64,000 bases of DNA, from NCBI RefSeq assembly GCF_020694005.1, contig NZ_CP073013.1, positions 3,048,578 to 3,112,577 on the forward strand, read 5' to 3'. The notes under the pieces were generated by a model. That model was not told the origin of the DNA and made no database searches. It was given only the letters and a program-made list of their open reading frames with translations. Numbering within the stretch: the stretch's first letter is position 1; every line of letters starts with the position of its first letter. This document shows positions 9,439 to 17,538 of the stretch, in pieces. A program made the translations under genes and the position numbers. The DNA is from Marinomonas profundi. GTDB taxonomy: Bacteria > Pseudomonadota > Gammaproteobacteria > Pseudomonadales > Marinomonadaceae.

Positions 9439-10099
9439 TCTCACAGTAGAAACAATGGAAGAAAAGTTGGTCACAAATCAATGCCCAACTGGCGCGATAG
9501 TTGGTGAAAGCCCTTTACACCATGCCGATCTTGCCAGTGTTGCCGAGCATGGCCCGCAAGAAGGCGGCGTGTACTTTCATGAACGCAAGCTGATGGGATT
9601 ATTAACCTTGCGCTGTTTGCCATCGGCAGAGCAACTATCCCTTATTGAGTCTTTATTGGGTGTGGCGTTGCCAATGCAACCGTTGACGTCCGTCACGACG
9701 GAGGATTCACCAATAGGTAAGGTGTCTGTGCGCTGGGTAGGGCCTGATGAGTGGCTCATTATTGTCGACGGTGACAACGCGTTTGCATTAGAAAGTCGTT
9801 TTCACGAAACGCTGACAGGGCATTTTTCATTAGTCAATGTCAGCGGTGGAAACACCATTTTTGATGTGTCTGGCAGCCATGTGGTGGACATGCTGAAAAA
9901 GTCGACGCCAGTGGATTTGTACCCAAGTGAATTTCCCGTCGGCAAAGTCGTGTCGACGGTATTTGCCAAAAGCGGCGCGATGATTTGCCGAGTGGCGGAA
10001 GATCAATTTGAGTTAGTGGTGCGACGCAGTTTTGCCGATTATCTCTGGTTATGGATTCAAGACGCCAGTCGAGAATATGGTCTGGTGGTAAGAGCCTAG
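9431..10099 (+). CDS. soxG: Sarcosine oxidase gamma subunit
   Basis: 222 residues with the SoxG/GcvT-like fold: TLRCLPSAEQLSLIESLLG, then VRWVGPDEWLIIV, then FDVSGSHVVDMLKKSTPVDL. It is a structural subunit that contributes to the folate-binding side of the tetramer. It overlaps soxA by 8 bp; the ATG lies in the soxA end and follows AGGGGAGCG. Last sox gene, followed by a hairpin with a T tract at 10134-10163 before purU. Confidence 0.95.
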   Translation: MSDLTVETMEEKLVTNQCPTGAIVGESPLHHADLASVAEHGPQEGGVYFHERKLMGLLTLRCLPSAEQLSLIESLLGVALPMQPLTSVTTEDSPIGKVSVRWVGPDEWLIIVDGDNAFALESRFHETLTGHFSLVNVSGGNTIFDVSGSHVVDMLKKSTPVDLYPSEFPVGKVVSTVFAKSGAMICRVAEDQFELVVRRSFADYLWLWIQDASREYGLVVRA

Positions 10100-10133
10100 T
10101 TTTTCTCATTCATTTGTATTATTTCACGGCTTT

Positions 10134-10163
10134 GATTGGTTACTTTTAGTGGCCAATCTTTTT
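10134..10163 (+). terminator. Rho-independent terminator between soxG and purU
   Basis: GATTGGTTACT and AGTGGCCAATC form an 11-bp stem with two G-U wobbles and a TTT loop, directly followed by five T residues. It would stop or attenuate sox transcription before purU, which starts 39 bp later and may have partial independent expression. Confidence 0.65.
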
Positions 10164-10201
10164 CGTGACGTAAAAAGCTAAAGACAATAAGAGACTATTT
10201 T

Positions 10202-11068
10202 ATGAAATCAAACACCGCGCCTTGGATTTTTACCGCGAGCTGCCCAAGCATTATAGGAACGGTCGATGTCGTGACTCGATACATGGCGCAAGCCGGTAAC
10301 TATATTGATGAAATCCACTCTTTCGATGACCGAGAATCGGGTCGTTTTTTTATTCGCATAGAGTTTTTACCACAGCATGCTGATTTTAGTGGGGAAGTGT
10401 TCAAAGCCGAATTTGCAGAACGCGCGGCAGAGTTTGACATGGACTGGTCGCTCACCGCACCAAACCATAAACAGAAAGTGGCCATCATGGTGTCGAAGTA
10501 CGACCATTGTTTAAATGACCTGCTGTATCGTTTTCGCACCGGTCAGCTAAACATCGATGTCACAGTGATTATTTCTAACCATCCAGATTTAGAAGACCTC
10601 GCCAAATGGCACGGTATTCCGTATTACCACTTGCCGATTACCGCTGAGACGAAATTAGAACAAGAAGCGCAAGTGCGAGCGTTAATCGAACAATACGATA
10701 CCGAATTGGTCGTGTTAGCACGTTACATGCAAGTGCTTTCGCCGGGCATGTGTGAATACCTTGATGGCCGCGCTATTAATATTCATCACTCTTTATTGCC
10801 TGGCTTTAAAGGCGCTCGACCTTATCACCAAGCATGGGAAAAAGGCGTGAAAATGGTCGGCGCAACGGCGCACTATGTCAACAACGACCTCGACGAAGGC
10901 CCGATTATTTCCCAAGGCATTCAAGTGGTTAACCACGCTCAATACGCGGAAGACCTAATCGCCAAAGGCCAAGACATCGAACGTGTTACCTTGTTCAACG
11001 CGGTAAAATGCCACGTGGAAAAACGCGTCTTCTTGAACGGCAAACGCACCGTGGTGTTTGGTGGCTAA
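10202..11068 (+). CDS. purU: Formyltetrahydrofolate deformylase
   Basis: Hydrolyses 10-formyl-THF to formate and THF. 288 residues. An N-terminal ACT domain (about 8-80) is followed by a formyltransferase-type domain, with ARYMQVLSPG, the catalytic region NIHHSLLPGFKGARPYHQAW, and DLDEGPIISQ. Next to sox genes it most likely releases the one-carbon units gained from sarcosine and betaine methyl groups, recycling THF. The spacing TTTTATG has only a weak upstream purine stretch (AATAAGAG). It follows soxG by 102 bp with a terminator between, and ends in a strong terminator. Confidence 0.97.
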   Translation: MKSNTAPWIFTASCPSIIGTVDVVTRYMAQAGNYIDEIHSFDDRESGRFFIRIEFLPQHADFSGEVFKAEFAERAAEFDMDWSLTAPNHKQKVAIMVSKYDHCLNDLLYRFRTGQLNIDVTVIISNHPDLEDLAKWHGIPYYHLPITAETKLEQEAQVRALIEQYDTELVVLARYMQVLSPGMCEYLDGRAINIHHSLLPGFKGARPYHQAWEKGVKMVGATAHYVNNDLDEGPIISQGIQVVNHAQYAEDLIAKGQDIERVTLFNAVKCHVEKRVFLNGKRTVVFGG

Positions 11069-11095
11069 TCTGCTTATTTAAAAGTGGGTTGGTAA

Positions 11096-11136
11096 AAGCA
11101 AAAAGCCGTTCGGGGGAGCGGCTTTTTGCTTTTTTA
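11096..11136 (+). terminator. Strong rho-independent terminator after purU
   Basis: AGCAAAAAGCCG and CGGCTTTTTGCT are perfect arms around a GC-rich loop, followed by a T run. It ends the sox-purU transcript. The A-rich upstream arm could also let it work on the other strand. Confidence 0.88.
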
Positions 11137-11245
11137 TCTTGTCAAAACGTATTCTGATAGCTTTGTTTTGATCTATCTATGATCTTGCTGCGTATAACTT
11201 CTTGATGGTTTTTTTTCTTAGGCACTCAAGGGGCCGGTTTTGACA

Positions 11246-12094
11246 ATGAAAAAAGTGTGTGTGGCGCTGAGCTCTTTATTGCTGGTTGCCTGTACGAAAG
11301 TTGGGTTAGGTGTCGCTAATTTACCCCATACTTTTAGTGATACCAAAACGACCAAAGACATTGCCTATGGCTCTGAATCTTGGCAAAAACTGGACATTTA
11401 TGTTCCGCCTCACGCTGCTGATGAATCTCTTCCTGTTATTGTCTTTTTCTATGGGGGAAGCTGGAAAGATGGCTCAAAAGATATGTATCCCTTTGTGGGA
11501 GAAGCGTTTGCGAAAAAAGGCTACATCACGGTGATTGCCGATTACAGCAAATATCCGCAGGTGAAATTTCCGCGCTTTGTTGAAGATGGTACCAAGGCGG
11601 TTGCCTGGACCTATCGACACATTGCAGATTACCAAGGTGACCCTGAGCGATTGTTTGTTGCTGGTCACTCGGCGGGTGCACACATCGGTGCCATGATTAC
11701 GGCGGACAAACAGTATTTGCAAGCCGAAGGCTTAACGCCTTCTGTTATAAACGCCTTTGCGGGTTTATCGGGCCCGTATGATTTTGTACCTTACGAAGAA
11801 GATTATAGGGACATGTTTGGCCCGCCAGAAAATTACCCCAACATGCAGGTAACCACCTTTATCGATGGCAAAGAGCCGCCAATGCTGCTGCTTTGGGGCG
11901 CTGACGATACCATTGTGGGTAAAAGCAATATGGATAAACTCATCGCAAAAATTCACGCCGAGCAGGGCAGCGTTGAAAGCAAAATTTACGAAGGGGTTGG
12001 TCACGCCGCTATGGTCGCTGGCTTGGTTTGGTTTTTGAAAAGCAAAGCGCCGATTGTTGAGGACGTTGACGATTTCTTTCAGCGTCATCGTTAA
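11246..12094 (+). CDS. Alpha/beta-hydrolase (esterase/lipase-like) lipoprotein
   Basis: 282 residues. The N-terminus MKKVCVALSSLLLVAC is a lipoprotein signal with a lipobox (LVAC), so the protein is probably membrane-anchored. It carries the carboxylesterase oxyanion segment FFYGGSWKDG and the nucleophile elbow VAGHSAGAHIG (Ser). LLLWGADDTIV supplies the likely Asp and GVGHAAMV the His, which completes a triad. This matches the BD-FAE/Aes-like hydrolases. The substrate is unknown. The ATG at 11246 is preferred over an upstream in-frame TTG because it gives a clean signal peptide. It sits alone between purU and dld with no operon partner. Confidence 0.88.
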   Translation: MKKVCVALSSLLLVACTKVGLGVANLPHTFSDTKTTKDIAYGSESWQKLDIYVPPHAADESLPVIVFFYGGSWKDGSKDMYPFVGEAFAKKGYITVIADYSKYPQVKFPRFVEDGTKAVAWTYRHIADYQGDPERLFVAGHSAGAHIGAMITADKQYLQAEGLTPSVINAFAGLSGPYDFVPYEEDYRDMFGPPENYPNMQVTTFIDGKEPPMLLLWGADDTIVGKSNMDKLIAKIHAEQGSVESKIYEGVGHAAMVAGLVWFLKSKAPIVEDVDDFFQRHR

Positions 12095-12211
12095 TTTGCA
12101 TAAGCATTCCTTATGAAGATGATTGCCAATTCTGTGGTTAGAGTGTTTTTTACGAGGCGTTAAGTTTAGTATACTCGGCTCTTTCCCCCGACACGTTGCG
12201 AAGTACCCTTT

Positions 12212-13966
12212 ATGACGGAAACCACTATGACGGAAACCAGTTTCAGCTTAGATTTGGCCGCTGAGTTAAAGGCCATTGTAGGAAATCAATACACCTTAAC
12301 CGATGAAGATAAGACAAAGCCTTATAGTCAGGGTTTTCGTCTTGGTGGTGGCAAGGCGTATGCTGTTGTGCGTCCTGGCAGTTTGGTTGAAATCTGGAAA
12401 TGTCTGCAAGCCTGTGTAAAAGCCGATGTGATTGTTATTATGCAAGCGGCCAACACAGGTTTAACCGGTGGTTCAACGCCCAATGGCGCGGATTATGATC
12501 GTCCTATCGTGATCATCAGCACCATGCGCATCGACGATATTCAGCTTATTGACCAAGGCAAACAAATCGTCGGCTTTGCGGGCAGCACCTTATTTGGCTT
12601 AGAAGACACGCTGAAACCTTACGGACGCGAACCCCATTCGGTTATTGGCTCTTCTTGCATCGGCGCGTCTATTGTGGGCGGTGTTTGTAACAACTCTGGC
12701 GGCGCCTTAGTGCAACGTGGCCCGGCTTACACCGAAATGTCGTTGTTTGCTCAAGTGACCCACGATGGCGAACTGCAACTGGTCAACAACTTAGGCATTG
12801 AGTTGGGCAGCGATCCAGAAGATATTCTCAACAACTTGCAGAACAAGACTTATCAAGAAAAAGACATTCAGTTCCCCGAAAAACGCGGCTCTGACAACGA
12901 ATACCATGAGCGTATCCGAGATGTCGACGCCGATACGCCGTCACGTTTCAATAACGATCCACGTCGTTTGTACGAAGCATCCGGTTGTGCGGGTAAGCTG
13001 GCGGTATTTGCGGTGCGCATTGATACCTTTCCTATTCCTGAAAAGTACCAAGTTTTCTACATCGGCACCAACGATCCAGCGGTGATGGAACAAATGCGCC
13101 GCGATATGTTGTCGACCTTTAAAAACTTGCCAGTGTCGGGCGAATACATGCACAGCAGCAGTTATGACATCAGTAAAAAATACGGCAAAGACAGTTATTT
13201 GGTGATCGATAAGCTTGGCACCAAATACATTCCAAAAATGTTTGCCCTCAAACGTACAGTTGACCGTTGGGCTGGCAAAGTTAACTTTATGCCGAATAAG
13301 TTTTCCGACCGTATCATGCAATATGCGAGTCAGCTCTTCCCTAACCACTTGCCAAAACGCATGGAAGATTTTCGTGAAAAATACGAGCATCATTGGATAG
13401 TGGAAACCAGCAACGACGGTGTCGCGGAAGCGCAAACCTATTTAGACAACTTCTTCAAAAATAACGAAGGGGACTTCTTTGCCTGTACTAAACGCGAAGC
13501 CGACCAAGCCATCTTGCATCGTTTCGTCACTGGTGGTGCCTTGACGCGTTATCACATTATGAATGGCAAAGACTTGGGTTCCATCATGACCATTGACGTA
13601 GCGTTCCCGCGTAATGAGCGCGATTGGTTTGAAGTACTACCACAAGACATCGAAGATAAAGTCGCCGTTAAAATGTACTACGGACACTTCTTCTGCCACG
13701 TCATGCATCAAAACTACATCATGAAAAAAGGCGCCGACGCCAAAGCGGTGAAGAAACAAATTCTTTCCAGCTACGACGCCCGTGGCGCAGAATACCCAGC
13801 TGAGCACAACGTCGGCCATGAATACATGGCGAAACCCGCATTGCGCGAGTTCTATCAAAAAACTGACCCAACCAACAGCTTCAACTCCGGCATCGGCGGC
13901 ACCAGTAAATTGAAAAACTGGCAAGCGCTGAACGACGAACACAAAGGCTGTGGTTGTCATAAATAA
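12212..13966 (+). CDS. dld: Quinone-dependent D-lactate dehydrogenase
   Basis: 584 residues, close to the E. coli Dld length. It oxidises D-lactate to pyruvate at the inner membrane and passes electrons to quinone. The N-terminal FAD-binding (PCMH-type) domain shows VVRPGSL and MQAANTGLTGGSTPNG, followed by SSCIGASIVGGVCNNSGGA. The C-terminal half is the Dld-specific membrane-associated domain. An unusual detail is that the first two five-codon blocks are near-identical (ATGACGGAAACCACT then ATGACGGAAACCAGT), so there are two in-frame ATG starts 15 bp apart. Neither has a strong ribosome site. Monocistronic with its own terminator. Confidence 0.96.
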   Translation: MTETTMTETSFSLDLAAELKAIVGNQYTLTDEDKTKPYSQGFRLGGGKAYAVVRPGSLVEIWKCLQACVKADVIVIMQAANTGLTGGSTPNGADYDRPIVIISTMRIDDIQLIDQGKQIVGFAGSTLFGLEDTLKPYGREPHSVIGSSCIGASIVGGVCNNSGGALVQRGPAYTEMSLFAQVTHDGELQLVNNLGIELGSDPEDILNNLQNKTYQEKDIQFPEKRGSDNEYHERIRDVDADTPSRFNNDPRRLYEASGCAGKLAVFAVRIDTFPIPEKYQVFYIGTNDPAVMEQMRRDMLSTFKNLPVSGEYMHSSSYDISKKYGKDSYLVIDKLGTKYIPKMFALKRTVDRWAGKVNFMPNKFSDRIMQYASQLFPNHLPKRMEDFREKYEHHWIVETSNDGVAEAQTYLDNFFKNNEGDFFACTKREADQAILHRFVTGGALTRYHIMNGKDLGSIMTIDVAFPRNERDWFEVLPQDIEDKVAVKMYYGHFFCHVMHQNYIMKKGADAKAVKKQILSSYDARGAEYPAEHNVGHEYMAKPALREFYQKTDPTNSFNSGIGGTSKLKNWQALNDEHKGCGCHK

Positions 13967-13988
13967 GCTTTAGAACAACAGAGAATGC

Positions 13989-14029
13989 AAAAAGCCGAGA
14001 CTTTTCTGTTAAAGGTGTCTCGGCTTTTA
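13989..14029. terminator. Bidirectional terminator between dld and the HigBA-like operon
   Basis: AAAAAGCCGAGAC and GTCTCGGCTTTT make a 12-bp stem. The A-rich left arm and T-rich right arm suit both dld (plus strand) and the convergent antitoxin gene that ends at 14035 (minus strand). Confidence 0.75.
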
Positions 14030-14034
14030 GGTGC

Positions 14035-14349
14035 TTATTTAACGGCCGCGAATTGAGAAATTTCTATGTCTTGCCCGTCAGGGAATTTTGCGTGTATTTC
14101 TAGCTTGCCTCCCAGAGCTTCAATGTATTGATTTAATGTACTAATAAGTGCATCTGGACGATTTTCAATTTGAGAAATATTTGGCTGTGCAATCTTCATA
14201 AATCCTGCTAAATCTGCCTGATTGATACCTCTTTTTTTTCTGACTTCTGCAAGAGTCATTTCAGCAATAATGCCAACAGCTTTAGCTCTAGCCGCTGCTT
14301 GAACCTCTGGTTTAATTTTCTTTCGTAATTCGTTTATCGACTTAGCCAT
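14035..14349 (-). CDS. XRE-family antitoxin (HigA-like)
   Basis: 104 residues. Residues about 30-85 form a Cro/C1 helix-turn-helix (ADLAGFMKIAQPNISQIENR). The N-terminus is a Lys/Ala-rich helix (KPEVQAAARAKAVGIIAEM), common in antitoxins of this class. It is preceded by the toxin gene with an 11-bp gap. It should bind and neutralise the toxin and repress the shared promoter at about 14758-14794. The start follows GGAGG on the minus strand. Confidence 0.88.
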   Translation of the reverse strand: MAKSINELRKKIKPEVQAAARAKAVGIIAEMTLAEVRKKRGINQADLAGFMKIAQPNISQIENRPDALISTLNQYIEALGGKLEIHAKFPDGQDIEISQFAAVK

Positions 14350-14360
14350 AACGAAACCTC

Positions 14361-14729
14361 CTAGCTTGTCTTGTTTGAATCACTGTTTTTCAAGTAATTC
14401 AAGAATTCTTTTTCTGCCAACGGAATATATTTATCATAAAATGTTTTATTTCTTTTCCCATTTTTGCGGCCACCACATAACAAGATGACTTTCCTTTTTG
14501 GGTCAAAAGCATAAAAGACACGATAAGGTTTTCCTGCATGCTGAATTCTCAACTCTTTAAGGTTTTTTACCTTGTCTGTTCCTTTTAGTGAATCAGCATA
14601 TGGCCTAGCTAATAGAGGACCTTTGATTTCTAATACATCAACCATTGAAAGCACGTCTTCTTGCTCTTTGTCCGTCAAGCCAAGAAACCATTGCTCGTAC
14701 TCGTCAGTTATTAATATCTCCCAAATCAT
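14361..14729 (-). CDS. HigB/RelE-type toxin (Gp49 family)
   Basis: 122 residues of the phage Gp49-like / HigB toxin family: WEILITDEYEQWFLGL, LKELRIQHAGKPYRVFYAFDP, then KVILLCGGRKNGKRNKTFYDKYI. Family members are ribosome-dependent mRNA endonucleases. Arg and Lys residues in the last segments are the usual active-site candidates. Toxin first, then antitoxin, is the HigBA order. The start follows AAGGATAGC. The pair sits between dld and the M32 peptidase and is probably a mobile insertion. Confidence 0.9.
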   Translation of the reverse strand: MIWEILITDEYEQWFLGLTDKEQEDVLSMVDVLEIKGPLLARPYADSLKGTDKVKNLKELRIQHAGKPYRVFYAFDPKRKVILLCGGRKNGKRNKTFYDKYIPLAEKEFLNYLKNSDSNKTS

Positions 14730-14757
14730 AAGCTATCCTTGCAGTCTTTCTGATTAA

Positions 14758-14794
14758 AAAATACGCTTTAACGTATATACTGTCAAGAGTATAT
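14758..14794 (-). promoter_or_regulatory. Promoter and operator of the HigBA-like operon
   Basis: On the minus strand, TTGACA (plus 14781-14786) and TATTTT (plus 14758-14763) are spaced 17 bp apart, about 29 bp before the toxin ATG. The palindrome ATATACT-GTCAAG-AGTATAT (14775-14794) covers the -35 box, as expected for antitoxin autorepression. Confidence 0.7.
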
Positions 14795-14959
14795 TTAAAT
14801 GCACTAACCTCATCATGCCGACTTGTAAATTTAATGATGAGATAGGTTGTTGTTAAGAAAGGGATGATTTTTTGTCTATTCCCATTTATATCAATGTAAT
14901 AAGATGACTGAAATGGATACCGTTCTGGTTAACCAAAACCGCATAGGATGAAAACTGCA

Positions 14960-16456
14960 ATGTCTCACTACGACAAGTTAACGTCACATTACCAAACACT
15001 CAGTCACTTTAACCACGCTCAAGCCATGCTTGGCTGGGATGCGGCGGCGAACATGCCATCTGGCGGTAGCGAAGCGCGCTCAAACGCCATGGCTGAGTTA
15101 TCGGTTCATATCCACCGTTTATCAACGCAACCCCAGCTAGAAGACTGGTTTGGTAACGCCGAGCAAGAAGCCTTCAATACAGAACAAATAGCCACTGAGC
15201 AACAAGCTAGCTTGCGTGAAATGAAACGCCAATGGCAGCAAGCCACCGTGGTGCCAGAAGACTTGGTGCAAGCGCAATCCATCGCGGGTTCCAAATGCGA
15301 ACATGCGTGGCGTTCACAACGCCAAGAAAACGACTGGACAGGTTTTGAGAAGAACTGGAAAGAAGTGGTTGCTTTATCCCGTGAAGAAGCCAAAATCCGT
15401 GGTGCAGCACTTGGTCTTACGCCTTATGATGCCATGCTCGACAAATACGAACCGGGCACTACAACCGCATCGCTTAATACCTTGTTTACCGACGTGAAAA
15501 CCTGGCTGCCAGAACTGATTGAAACAGTACTGGAAAAGCAAAAATCGGAATCCATCATTTTACCGTCTGGTACCTTCTCCACTGCCACCCAAAAAGCCCT
15601 TGGCTTAGAAGTGATGAAACTGCTGAAATTCGACTTTGACCGTGGCCGTTTAGACCAAAGTGTGCACCCATTTTGTGGTGGCGTGCCAACCGACGTGCGC
15701 ATCACCACTCGCTACGACGAGCAAGACTTTGTACAAGCCCTAATGGGCATCGTTCACGAAACAGGCCACGCGCGCTACGAACAAGGCTTGCCAACAGCCT
15801 TTGCCGGATTACCTGTCGGCGAAGCACGCTCAATGGGCATTCATGAATCACAGTCGTTGTTTTTTGAAATGCAGATTGGTCGTAGCAAGGCGTTTATATC
15901 ACACTTATCACGACTCTCAGCCGACGCCTTTAGCGCACACAACGACCCCGTGTTTGCCCAAGACAACCTCTACAAAATTTACACCCAAGTGGAAAAAGGC
16001 TTTATTCGCGTCGACGCCGACGAATTAACCTACCCAGCACACGTGATTATGCGTTATGAAATCGAACGCGACCTCATCAACGGCGTAATAGAACACACCG
16101 ACGTACCCGCACTGTGGGATGAAAAAATGAAAGCCGCTCTTGGCATCTCCACCAAAGACAACGTCAAAAACGGCTGCATGCAAGACATCCATTGGACAGA
16201 TGGCGCATTTGGCTACTTTCCAAGCTACACACTCGGCGCCATGTACGCCGCCCAATACAAAGCCACCATGACACAAAACATCGACTTTGACAGCGTGATT
16301 CAAAGCGGCGACCTAAGCCCCATCTTCCAATGGCTAAGCGACAACATCTGGTCACAAGCCTCGCTCCACACCACAGATGAACTGGTAAAACGCGCCACCG
16401 GTGAAACCCTCAACGCCGCGCACTTTAGAAAACACCTAGAAGGGCGGTACTTGTAG
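14960..16456 (+). CDS. M32-family metallocarboxypeptidase (Taq carboxypeptidase type)
   Basis: 498 residues, normal for M32. It is a cytosolic zinc carboxypeptidase that trims C-terminal amino acids. The zinc motif HETGHARYEQG and the following MGIHESQSLFFEMQIGRS (third ligand Glu) are present, as is the C-terminal LGAMYAAQY segment. The ATG at 14960 aligns with the usual family start and has AGGATGA about 10 bp upstream. An in-frame ATG at 14948 would add MKTA but has AGG directly against it. A long non-coding accessory stretch follows the stop. Confidence 0.93.
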   Translation: MSHYDKLTSHYQTLSHFNHAQAMLGWDAAANMPSGGSEARSNAMAELSVHIHRLSTQPQLEDWFGNAEQEAFNTEQIATEQQASLREMKRQWQQATVVPEDLVQAQSIAGSKCEHAWRSQRQENDWTGFEKNWKEVVALSREEAKIRGAALGLTPYDAMLDKYEPGTTTASLNTLFTDVKTWLPELIETVLEKQKSESIILPSGTFSTATQKALGLEVMKLLKFDFDRGRLDQSVHPFCGGVPTDVRITTRYDEQDFVQALMGIVHETGHARYEQGLPTAFAGLPVGEARSMGIHESQSLFFEMQIGRSKAFISHLSRLSADAFSAHNDPVFAQDNLYKIYTQVEKGFIRVDADELTYPAHVIMRYEIERDLINGVIEHTDVPALWDEKMKAALGISTKDNVKNGCMQDIHWTDGAFGYFPSYTLGAMYAAQYKATMTQNIDFDSVIQSGDLSPIFQWLSDNIWSQASLHTTDELVKRATGETLNAAHFRKHLEGRYL

Positions 16457-16785
16457 TCGAACTGTTCCCTCCCTTTTCTTCAAGGGGAGGGTTAGGGAGG
16501 GGTTCTAAAATCTAAAGGGTCGAACCCCTTTTTGTCCTACAAACCCGTTGCAGGCATAAACACTTCTTCAAAAAGGGTTTTGACCCTGACTTCCTTTCTT
16601 CAAGGGGAAGACGGAAGATGGGGTTCTGAGCCTCCAGCCTCTACAAACATAACCCAACCCGTAGGGCACGATAAGCGAAGCGTAATCTGCCACTGACTGT
16701 AGGTCGCGGCTTTAGCCCGACAAGAAGTACAAACAGCAAATCAACGAAGACAGTGAAAAGGTAGCTGAATCAGGTTGCCATTGAC
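16457..16785. repeat. Non-coding accessory stretch with dispersed palindromic repeats
   Basis: No gene was seen. 16464-16505 is a C-run/G-run palindrome (CCCTCCC .. AAGGGGAGGG .. GGGAGGGG), also found three times in the tandem array at 42447-43080. About 16664-16690 carries TAGGGCACGATAAGCG, repeated at about 43142. 16700-16725 is a REP-like hairpin (GTAGGTCGCGGCTTTAGCCC), again shared with 42454, 42692 and 42931. 16780-16791 contains TGCCATT-GAC-AATGGCA. The repeats mark the left edge of the accessory island. Confidence 0.7.
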
Positions 16786-17081
16786 AATGGCAGTTAGCGT
16801 TAGCACACGGTGAGATCAGAGTATAAAAACAGATCAGGTCATAAGGTCTGAGGGAATCGCTTGCCTCGCGGGTCAAATCGCGCTACAAAAGAGCAAATGA
16901 AGAATCAATATAGCGGCGATCAAAGACGATCTGAAGCGGCATAGTCCAAACAGGCTTTGATATCTAGCGAGTTATATAACAGGGAAGTCCTACCATGAAA
17001 AAAGCAAATCCCCTATATAGACAACGCAGCCGTTCAACAGTGGGTTATAGCCGCAGCTACGCTGCCGTATAACCCTTAATT
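16786..17081 (+). repeat. Element E, copy A: 296-bp non-coding element abutting an integron-type cassette
   Basis: Closely matches 43277-43571 (by eye about 88% overall). The last ~110 bp, from TAACAGGGAAGTCC to CCTTAATT, have a single mismatch. The left part starts at AATGG.AGTTAGCGTTAGCACACGG, where flanking similarity stops. The right end has a hairpin, GGGTTATA .. TATAACCC, and stops exactly one base before the first cassette base (T17083). It holds a 25-codon frame with a ribosome site. No transposase, integrase or terminal inverted repeats were seen. Possible roles are an attI-like landing site, a non-coding cassette, or a structured RNA element. Orientation is given as the direction toward the cassette. 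Confidence 0.8.
16995..17072 (+). CDS. Conserved 25-residue micro-ORF in element E (copy A)
   Basis: Reads MKKANPLYRQRSRSTVGYS then RSYAAV and stop. GGGAAG sits 8 bp before the ATG, a good ribosome site. Copy B at 43485 encodes the same peptide with Pro6 changed to Ser. The 3' half of the frame coincides with the terminal hairpin, so DNA-level constraint could explain the conservation instead of a peptide. Strongly basic and without a signal or membrane segment. Function unknown; it could be a leader peptide for the cassette gene downstream. Confidence 0.35.
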   Translation: MKKANPLYRQRSRSTVGYSRSYAAV

Positions 17082-17082
17082 A

Positions 17083-17538
17083 TTATGTGGGGCCCACAAT
17101 CGAGTCTGTACATGACTATAAGTGAATTTGAAATAAAGCGCTGCAAGAAAGAACTCGAGAAGTTTCTAGAGGAAAATCGACCCCCGGCTCATGTTCGGGC
17201 GCAAGTTGACCTGGGTTATCGCATCACGGGCCAAAGCGTAGAAATATTCGAAGTCAGGCCAGGATTTCGAGACCCTAGCAAAAAGACAGAAATATCAGTG
17301 GCTAAAACCACATACATTAAGTCCCAGAAAGTCTGGAAGGTGTACTGGATGCGCCAAGACCTGAAGTGGCATAGCTATCGGCCAGCACCTCAAGTGAGAC
17401 ATCTTGAAGAATTCCTTACACTGGTGAAAGAGGATGCAAACGCATGCTTTTTCGGCTAGAAAAGCCACATAACAATCACATTAAGTTCGCTCACTTCGTT
17501 CGCCCGACGCTCGTACCTCGCGCGGCTTATGTGGGGCG
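17083..17538 (+). mobile_element. Integron-type gene cassette A (DUF3024 gene plus attC)
   Basis: The segment starts TTATGTGG and ends at the G of the core site GTTAGGG (17538). Its first bases are the reverse complement of the R'' box CACATAAC in its own attC (17467-17473), the relation expected when a circular cassette has been inserted. The base before it is A17082 where copy B has G43572, so the left crossover base is non-canonical or mutated. It contains one gene in the usual orientation. Confidence 0.75.
17112..17459 (+). CDS. DUF3024-family protein (cassette gene)
   Basis: 115 residues of unknown function. The C-terminal two thirds match the DUF3024 pattern: a VEIFEVRPGFRD strand region, then VAKTTYIKSQKVWKVYWMR, DLKWHSY, and LEEFLTLVKEDANACFFG at the end. 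From memory, DUF3024 proteins are frequent in integron cassettes. An upstream in-frame ATG at 17085 lies in the cassette boundary (core-site) bases and would add nine residues; the ATG at 17112 fits the family start better, though no strong ribosome site precedes either. The stop is 7 bp before the attC. Confidence 0.8.
   Translation: MTISEFEIKRCKKELEKFLEENRPPAHVRAQVDLGYRITGQSVEIFEVRPGFRDPSKKTEISVAKTTYIKSQKVWKVYWMRQDLKWHSYRPAPQVRHLEEFLTLVKEDANACFFG

Noticed and set aside
16786..17081. Element E as an OMEGA/HEARO RNA or group II intron
   Set aside because: No IscB-type or reverse-transcriptase gene follows, and no domain V-like hairpin or GTGYG intron start was found. A covariance search would settle this.
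17085..17111. Upstream start for the DUF3024 gene
   Set aside because: This ATG falls in the cassette's core-site bases and would give the extra residues MWGPQSSLY with no family match.
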